From the NCBI GenBank assembly GCA_016286055.1, contig JAEERW010000008.1, forward strand, positions 1-64,000: DNA of 64,000 nt, read 5' to 3'. Made by a program: the position numbers and the translations under genes. Under the pieces are notes generated by a model. That model had not been told where the DNA came from, did no database searches, and was given only the letters and a program-made list of their open reading frames with translations. Numbering within the stretch: the first letter of the stretch is position 1; every line of letters begins with the position of its first letter. Below are positions 57,440 through 64,000 of this stretch, one piece after another. Origin of the DNA: Bacteroidales bacterium (GTDB lineage Bacteria > Bacteroidota > Bacteroidia > Bacteroidales > UBA3824).

Positions 57440-57498
57440 AGGTAATTATTCTAAATGTAAAAAACACTATAAAAATCATTTTTTTTAACCACTCATCA

Positions 57499-60400
57499 TC
57501 AATCCAAACTCATAGTTATGCTAAATCCAAACTTTATGTTGCTTGTGCGGTAACTTGTAGATATTATTGGATTGGTTATCTGATGGTTGTAATACAACTG
57601 CACTTTAAACCTTTCCGATAAGCGGTAATCGGCGGTGGACTTTATCGAAAAACTTGTCTGACCTGCCGAAATTTGGTCGTAGAGGTTTTCAATCTCGCGG
57701 ATTATGGTCTTGTCGTCGTCGATAACAAAGTCGGCTCTAAGGTCGAGGTCGCTCTTGAAACGATTGCTTCCGCCCGAGGTGCGGATATTCAAGGGCAATT
57801 GGGCAAACTTATATCCTACACCAATAATCCACTCCTTGCGGTACATTTCGGATATTTGGCTGTTGGCAAATCCGAGGGTTATCTGACGGGTGCGGCGGTA
57901 CTCAAATTTGGTGCTCATAAGGTTCACCCACGAAATGTCGATTCCTGCAAGAGGTGCGAACTTTTCATCGAGGGTAACGGCGGCAATTTCGTATTGCGGA
58001 ATAAACAGGTTGTTGGCTTCGTAGCGGGCAAACGAGCGTCCCCAATTGTATTCGTCATCAAAACTGTACTCGGCGTTGTTTTTAAAGTTAGTAATCGAAT
58101 ACGATGAGGTGTAGGCATGGGTAAGCATAGCCGAGCGAACCACATTTTTGAGCAACGGAATATTTCCGAGTCCCCTGTAGTTGATGCGCCAGTTTGGCAA
58201 AGGCATTTTGAGGAAGGGGTCGAGCCGGATTTTATGTGCACTTGTGCCTGCGTATGCCGAAAGGAAAGCGGGCAATAGCACATCTTGATGGGTTTTGCTA
58301 TATCCGTTGGGATAGTTGCCGTAAAGAAGATTTCCTCCTGCGTCTACCTGTGGTGTGGGATCGTAATTTTTCAACCCCATACGGCGATCGGCCTGGCGCT
58401 CGGCGATAATTTCGCGGTTAGTGAGAAATTTGTTGTATGTATCCAAAGAGTAGTCGTCGCCAACTTTGTGGAAGGCGGTCTTTATCATATTGTAGCTAAT
58501 GCGGAAATTACCGTGTTTTACCCTGCTCGAAGTCTGCCATCCGTCAATATCGGTTGCATAAGCAAAGAACTCTTCGGTGTTGTAAACTATGCTGCGATCA
58601 AAATTTACATCTATCCTAAATGTGTTGATAGGTTCAAGAGCCACCCTTACACCAATGCTGTTACCCTTGGTGTACATAACAGGGTCCGCAAGGGTTGAAT
58701 CTTGCAATAGCCAACCTTTATCAGCTGCATAAAGGTGAAAATCATCATCATTGAGAGCCATAAGATAGTCAATACCAGGTGTTATCATTCCGTCTGTATA
58801 ATTAGAACCAAACACCTTTGTATCAGGACGATAGCCAGTGAGCGTATTTGAGCGTTGGTTTTTGTAGGTAACGGATATATTTCTTACGCTCATCAATGCC
58901 ATAGCCAAATAGTCGGTGGCCACCAATAACGGACTATCGTTTACATCCTTTTTGCCCGTTATTACAGCTGTACAGCCTTCATAATCGTCATCGGCGGTAA
59001 AGCGTATCCTATTCTTATCAACAATGCTCACACTGCCATTTATAGGCTGTCCGTCAATATCGGTAATAGTGGCATCAACGTCGGTAGTTCCAAGGTTGTG
59101 ATAAATTAAGCGTCCCACCCCCTTGGCAAAACGGAGATTATTTTTGGTGGCTACAACTTCACGTTTTTCGTTGTTAGCCTTTTTGCGACCATCCTTACTG
59201 AAACGTTTCATCACATCGCGGAAATATGGCGCTTTGCGGTAGACAGATTCAAAGTTCAACGCTCCATTAAGAGTCAGCACACCGTTGTTGGATATTGTGT
59301 TGCCATGGTTGATATAATAAGAAGGTGTTGTGTCGGTAGCAGCTACCTCCACTGGGTCGATTCCTCGTTCCCATTGGTAGTCGGCATTGTAAATAGCGTT
59401 TGCAGATACCCAGTTAAACAGCGGTATCTTGTTGAGGGGCGCCTGATATTGGAATTTTACATTCTGCTTGTAGAGGGTGTTGTATCCCAAATCGAGGAAT
59501 TTCATAAACAAAGTATCTTTTTCTCGCTCGTTTTCTACTGCAAAACGGTCGATCTGTCCGTCGGGATTTACGCGGCTCTCGTTGTTTGCCGAAAAGTTCA
59601 TAGAAAGATTTTGCGACAGTTTGTAGCGGAGTTCGTAATTTCTACGCCAACGGAAATCTTTTTGATATGTCGGGTCAAGGAAACCGTCGTCGATATCGAT
59701 ATTGCGATAATGAATTGTAGAATACGTGCGGTCGATATTGGCAGAGGCGGCCACCATAGTAGGCAAGAGATAAAAGTTGAAGTCACGGATAAGAGCCAAA
59801 TGCTTGTTTCGTAAAAATTTCACCTTCGACAAGGGTCGGTAGTTCTTAGGATTGTAGGTGAAGTTGTAGTCAAGATTCGACTGAAGTATTTTTTCTAATT
59901 GTGACTTAATGGTAACATCGTGCATATAGTATTCGCTGTATGCAAATCCGGCGGTAAAGTTAGAAACATGGTACAAGGGTTTTTGCTTTGGCTTGTCGTT
60001 TAACTTTGACCGCTGGTCTTGATTTTGGTTTTCCAAATCGGGGGGATTGTTTGCATTGCGTTTTTCCTCCTTACGCAGTTTGGCTTCCTCCTTTGCTTCG
60101 CGGCTACGGCCTTCGATATGCATATTGGTAACGTTGAAACTCTTGCGGCGTTCAAATGTTATGCTACGGTCGCGGATTTCGTTTTTTTCATCCTCGGAGA
60201 GAGTGGGATTGTTGAGGGTTTCCTTTAATTCTATATCGGGATCAAGGGGATTGTAGCGAGGTATCTCATAATTTTCAGAATATCCAAAATAGAAGGGCAT
60301 CCTTACTCCGTAATCGTTGTTAAACAATTTTCCCATCTGCACTTGCGATGTTAAATCGTATTGATATACGGTAGACTGGTAGCGCTCGCCAACCCTCTTT

Positions 60401-63400
60401 TCTATGCTTCCGAATCCAGGAGTATGGGTATATCCCGAAACAGCTACGTTGGCAAAATCGGCCATCTGAAGTTCCACTTTTCCTTTTGCAGCCCAGCCGC
60501 CTTCTTCACGGAAATCGGTTAGGCGTAGTTCGTTGACCCAGATTTCGGCGGTTTTGGCGAGTCCGTCGTCGGAAAGTACGTTGCTTTCTTGCGAGGGATT
60601 GCGCACACCTATCATTATAGTTTTAATATTGCTGACGTTTGGGTTACCCATAACGGTTATCCTAGTGCCATCATCGTGGGCTATGGTATATGGCATGCTT
60701 ATCGAAACTGTAGAACCAGCTTCACGTGCGGCGTTGTTTCGCATTACCTTAACATCTTGAAGGTCTTCAAATACGATCTCCACATTGTTTTCAAGAGGCC
60801 AAACAGCAATGCGTCCATTCTCGTCGTTGGTATAATAGCCTTCGGGGGTAACTTTTAACGGAAGTTCGTATTCGTAGTAGTTTTCTTTATAGTCGGAACC
60901 CAAGCGGACAAAAATACTAAGGTCGTTGTCGTGGAGCACCGTACCCGGATGCTGCTCTTCGTGAACAAACATTTTGAGTTTTTTATACTGGCGAAGGTCG
61001 AGCACAGCAGTTTTGTAAGCAGCCACCGATTGTCCGTCGGGAAGATTGGTAACGTGAAGTGCCATAGATTTCTCATCTTCCTCCACCACTTGGTTGGTTT
61101 GATAGTCGCGCTCTCGGTCTATGCCGGGAGGGAGAAGATAGTTGACGGGAGTTTTGCTGCCGTTTTCTTCGAGACTTACGGTAGAGATATCCAAAAGTCC
61201 GTCGCTGTACTGATGGTCGGTAACAATTTCGCCAGCAGAGGTCATCGCAGCGTTGTATTTGCGCCATTCGCCACGAACAAGGTTCATTTCGGCAAAACGG
61301 AGAATTATGTCTTTTTTAGCGTTGGTGAGGAACATACGCATAAAGCGTATCGACTTAAAATCCGAAATAGAGCCTACAATGCTGTCGGGTTCGTAAATAG
61401 GCACTTTAAATTGATACCATTTTACAGTTTCGGTTTCACCATTAACAGTTTTAACATGGCTTTCTATCATATCCGAGATGTAGTTTTGTCCCACCTGCAT
61501 TTGGTCGGGCGAGATGTGCACCTTATATTGATAGTAAGACTCTGTTTCGCTGAGGGTGTTGTCGAGATTTATGTCTTCCACGTCGGGATAGCGGTCTTTT
61601 ATGGTGCTGTAACTTGAATTGCCAAAGTCGCGCGAATTACCTTCGGTGCCATTGTAGAGTTTGTAACGGTCGGCTATCGAAAGTTTCTGTTCATCGTAGT
61701 CGGAACCACGGAAAAAATGGTAGTTGTCGTTCGAGGGGTCGGCGTATGCGTCGGCATATGCTTTGGAAGATGAACCGAATTGGTTTGAAATGCGATTCAA
61801 GTAAGAACCGAAGAATGAACGTTCTTGTTCGTCGCTTAAACCGTCGAAACCCCAATCCTGAACATCCTTAGCACCGTTGCTGTTGTCGAATGCGTTAACG
61901 AGGAAGGTCTTGTTTGAAACCAAACCCCAAGCGGTGGTGTCGATAAACTGCGGGTCGGAGGGATAAGGCAGACCGTTTTCAAAACTTTTGCGCGAATCTT
62001 TAAGTACGTCTTCCGAAACGTTGCCGAGGTTGAAATAGAGGTCAACACCCATATCATCTTTTTCGTAGATAAAGGGGTCGAGCATCCAGAACTCTATGTA
62101 TTCGATGTTGGATGCTTCAAAGTCGGTGGTTGTGAGTTCGCGCATAACACCGCCCCAACGTTTTGAAGGATTTTTAAGTGAACCGTCTTCGTTGATACCA
62201 GCCGAAATACCCGACTCGCCTTCCACGTCGTAGTTGTAAGGTCCGCGCTCGGTGGGATAATAAGCAAGGTTGAGGATGGTCAACTGAGTGGATATTCCGC
62301 TGATAGACTGTGCATTTGGGAAAATTTCACGTTCGTAGACTGCACGGATGTAGTGGTTGCTTTGGTCGTCTTTGGTAATATAAGAAGGTGTGATGCCGTA
62401 ACTGCTTGTGGCTGTGCCTTGAAGGTCGCTAAGCACATTGTACCACGCCAAACGAGCTCGGTTGAAACCATATCGGAGGTCGTTGTTGTACTTAGCCTCG
62501 GGGAAATTTTTGTTTCCACCTGGTGTAGACGCCAAAACCCATTGCGACACGGATTTAACATCAATCTTGGTTTGGGCAGATTCAAAATCGTCGATATAGC
62601 ATGTGCCCGCCTTGTCGATAGATCGGCTGTGTCCTGGAACAAGTTGTGCGAACTCGCCTTCAAAGCTCAATCTTGATTCCGCCTTGGTGCTTATCAGCGG
62701 CAAACGGTCGATAGCTTTGGTGAGTCCGGGCAATGGCAATGTGTAACGGGTGTCGAGACCCCAGATAACATTCTTAATAGGTTCGTTACCAAAACTTACC
62801 TTATTAGTAAGGGTCTTTTCAGAAAGCCTCATCACAGTACCACCAATATTAAAATTCTTGTTGAACTGATAGTTGAGATGCGTACCCATAAGGTTTTTGG
62901 TGGTAGAGTTAAAGGTGGTGTTGCTCTCTACCGAAACAAGTATTTTGTTTCCCGACGAAAGAATAGATTCGTTAAGAATCTTTACCGAACCCAGAAGATA
63001 ATCCACAGTATAATCGCTACCCTCTTTCAACTGCATTCCGCCACAGGTAACTTTTACCGAACCTTCGGGAATGTTCATAGCATCGAGAGATATTTCGCTT
63101 CCCGCCGACGATTTGTATTTACCTGTAATGTAAAACTTGTCGCGCTCGGCGTTCTGTTTGGCTATTGTCTTGGTGCTGTCGTAAAGTTGGTTGTAGCAAT
63201 ATTTGGCTGCGTCGCCACTGTTGTTGATTTTCTTTTCGAGATACGAGCCGAAGGGTTCGAGCATAGGCAGATAAAGACGTCCGCGCTCAGGATTAATTGT
63301 TACACCGGGAATAAAGTCGAAAACACCGTCTGGGGTAGATTCGAGAGCTGTGTTGGCATTATCAAGGTTAAAGACCCTGAGCAACACCTTGCCATCAATG

Positions 63401-64000
63401 TCGCCGGCATTAAGATAGTTGATCTCGGTGCCGGTTTTGTCGTTGTGATATTTAATCTGCAGGCGGAAGTTGTCTTTTTCTATCTGGAAAGCGTTGAGCG
63501 AATAAACGTTTTTCATCATAAGTTGCCAGTTTGGCAATGCAGGCGAAAACGAAGTGCCGCGCAAAAGTTTCAAAATCAAAGTCTGCGAAGGCTGCACTTC
63601 CGAACTAAACTCACCCACTTTGTAGGTTTTACCTTTATATGTGTATTCATACGCAACAGCAAGTACTTCGTCGTCTTGGAGAGCGGCGTTAAGCGAAATA
63701 AAACCTAGTTGCGGATTAAAAGTATATTCGTTTTGGGCAAGTTTGCGTGCGTTGCCAATCTTTTCGTAATCGGTACCAGGCTCAAAACGTCCGTTCAAAG
63801 TGCTTGTTACCGAATTAATATCGCGTACCGCCTTATAAGAACCAGTTAAAATAGCATAAAGATTGTTGGCAGTGTTGGAGGGCGAAGCGTTCGACAAACT
63901 AGTTTTGTGCACAGCTGTTCGGTTGTAAATAATTGACGGTTCGCCAAGGTCGAGGAAAGCCACGGAGTTTCGGGTGTCGTCGGTAGCAAGTCTTTTGTTG
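57499..64000 (-). CDS. sprA: Cell surface protein SprA/Sov (T9SS translocon), 5' end outside window
   Basis: RSIDKAGTCYIDDFESAQTKIDVKSVSQWVLASTPGG; very large outer-membrane protein; frame stays open through window end (..KRLATDDTRNSVAFLDLG). Confidence 0.93.
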   Translation of the reverse strand, partial: NKRLATDDTRNSVAFLDLGEPSIIYNRTAVHKTSLSNASPSNTANNLYAILTGSYKAVRDINSVTSTLNGRFEPGTDYEKIGNARKLAQNEYTFNPQLGFISLNAALQDDEVLAVAYEYTYKGKTYKVGEFSSEVQPSQTLILKLLRGTSFSPALPNWQLMMKNVYSLNAFQIEKDNFRLQIKYHNDKTGTEINYLNAGDIDGKVLLRVFNLDNANTALESTPDGVFDFIPGVTINPERGRLYLPMLEPFGSYLEKKINNSGDAAKYCYNQLYDSTKTIAKQNAERDKFYITGKYKSSAGSEISLDAMNIPEGSVKVTCGGMQLKEGSDYTVDYLLGSVKILNESILSSGNKILVSVESNTTFNSTTKNLMGTHLNYQFNKNFNIGGTVMRLSEKTLTNKVSFGNEPIKNVIWGLDTRYTLPLPGLTKAIDRLPLISTKAESRLSFEGEFAQLVPGHSRSIDKAGTCYIDDFESAQTKIDVKSVSQWVLASTPGGNKNFPEAKYNNDLRYGFNRARLAWYNVLSDLQGTATSSYGITPSYITKDDQSNHYIRAVYEREIFPNAQSISGISTQLTILNLAYYPTERGPYNYDVEGESGISAGINEDGSLKNPSKRWGGVMRELTTTDFEASNIEYIEFWMLDPFIYEKDDMGVDLYFNLGNVSEDVLKDSRKSFENGLPYPSDPQFIDTTAWGLVSNKTFLVNAFDNSNGAKDVQDWGFDGLSDEQERSFFGSYLNRISNQFGSSSKAYADAYADPSNDNYHFFRGSDYDEQKLSIADRYKLYNGTEGNSRDFGNSSYSTIKDRYPDVEDINLDNTLSETESYYQYKVHISPDQMQVGQNYISDMIESHVKTVNGETETVKWYQFKVPIYEPDSIVGSISDFKSIRFMRMFLTNAKKDIILRFAEMNLVRGEWRKYNAAMTSAGEIVTDHQYSDGLLDISTVSLEENGSKTPVNYLLPPGIDRERDYQTNQVVEEDEKSMALHVTNLPDGQSVAAYKTAVLDLRQYKKLKMFVHEEQHPGTVLHDNDLSIFVRLGSDYKENYYEYELPLKVTPEGYYTNDENGRIAVWPLENNVEIVFEDLQDVKVMRNNAAREAGSTVSISMPYTIAHDDGTRITVMGNPNVSNIKTIMIGVRNPSQESNVLSDDGLAKTAEIWVNELRLTDFREEGGWAAKGKVELQMADFANVAVSGYTHTPGFGSIEKRVGERYQSTVYQYDLTSQVQMGKLFNNDYGVRMPFYFGYSENYEIPRYNPLDPDIELKETLNNPTLSEDEKNEIRDRSITFERRKSFNVTNMHIEGRSREAKEEAKLRKEEKRNANNPPDLENQNQDQRSKLNDKPKQKPLYHVSNFTAGFAYSEYYMHDVTIKSQLEKILQSNLDYNFTYNPKNYRPLSKVKFLRNKHLALIRDFNFYLLPTMVAASANIDRTYSTIHYRNIDIDDGFLDPTYQKDFRWRRNYELRYKLSQNLSMNFSANNESRVNPDGQIDRFAVENEREKDTLFMKFLDLGYNTLYKQNVKFQYQAPLNKIPLFNWVSANAIYNADYQWERGIDPVEVAATDTTPSYYINHGNTISNNGVLTLNGALNFESVYRKAPYFRDVMKRFSKDGRKKANNEKREVVATKNNLRFAKGVGRLIYHNLGTTDVDATITDIDGQPINGSVSIVDKNRIRFTADDDYEGCTAVITGKKDVNDSPLLVATDYLAMALMSVRNISVTYKNQRSNTLTGYRPDTKVFGSNYTDGMITPGIDYLMALNDDDFHLYAADKGWLLQDSTLADPVMYTKGNSIGVRVALEPINTFRIDVNFDRSIVYNTEEFFAYATDIDGWQTSSRVKHGNFRISYNMIKTAFHKVGDDYSLDTYNKFLTNREIIAERQADRRMGLKNYDPTPQVDAGGNLLYGNYPNGYSKTHQDVLLPAFLSAYAGTSAHKIRLDPFLKMPLPNWRINYRGLGNIPLLKNVVRSAMLTHAYTSSYSITNFKNNAEYSFDDEYNWGRSFARYEANNLFIPQYEIAAVTLDEKFAPLAGIDISWVNLMSTKFEYRRTRQITLGFANSQISEMYRKEWIIGVGYKFAQLPLNIRTSGGSNRFKSDLDLRADFVIDDDKTIIREIENLYDQISAGQTSFSIKSTADYRLSERFKVQLYYNHQITNPIISTSYRTSNIKFGFSITMSLD

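Noticed and set aside
60931-61617. 228-aa plus-strand ORF within sprA (also 62878..63708)
   Set aside because: Antisense to sprA, no recognisable domain or upstream signals.
1-64000. tRNA or rRNA genes, integrases, transposases
   Set aside because: No convincing tRNA/rRNA motif was found on reading intergenic regions, and no supplied ORF resembles an integrase or transposase; a tRNAscan/Infernal run would be needed to exclude them fully.

Overview
The window is a chromosomal segment from a Bacteroidetes (probably Bacteroidales) genome. Two things support this: repeated TAnnTTTGC-type -7 promoter boxes, and lineage-typical genes (sprA/sov, a porE-like gene, DUF4270, DUF4271, SprB repeats, BlaI plus an M56/TonB pair). 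Core genes include umuDC, a polyprenyl synthetase, rdgB, glmS, a 2-hydroxyacyl-CoA dehydratase-activase fusion, waaA, hemD, rnpA and a 5'-truncated sprA. Accessory or defence-like content: two tandem STAND-TPR genes (the complete one has an N-terminal TIR domain), a type III RM locus (mod + res) preceded by a mod remnant, two AAA_14/DUF4143 ATPases, higBA-like TA, a DUF1016/YhcG nuclease, a PLD-helicase-DUF3427 protein, a frameshifted nSTAND1-WD40 gene, PIN-TA and SpoIIE remnants, and an ORF6N protein. The most interesting unexplained structures are: (i) three-copy iteron arrays with constant blocks and variable intervals directly upstream of BOTH AAA_14/DUF4143 ATPase genes (52-bp period at 29617-29759; 33-bp period at 36415-36495); (ii) a ~180-nt extended-hairpin RNA candidate with a terminator-like hairpin at ~21460-21664; (iii) several near-perfect palindromes sitting in frame inside coding sequences (DUF1016, ORF6N, mod remnant, rdgB 3' end); (iv) paired ACTA-N7-TAGT operators 21 bp apart at the blaI-like promoter. 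All calls come from reading sequence and the supplied translations; no database search was run.
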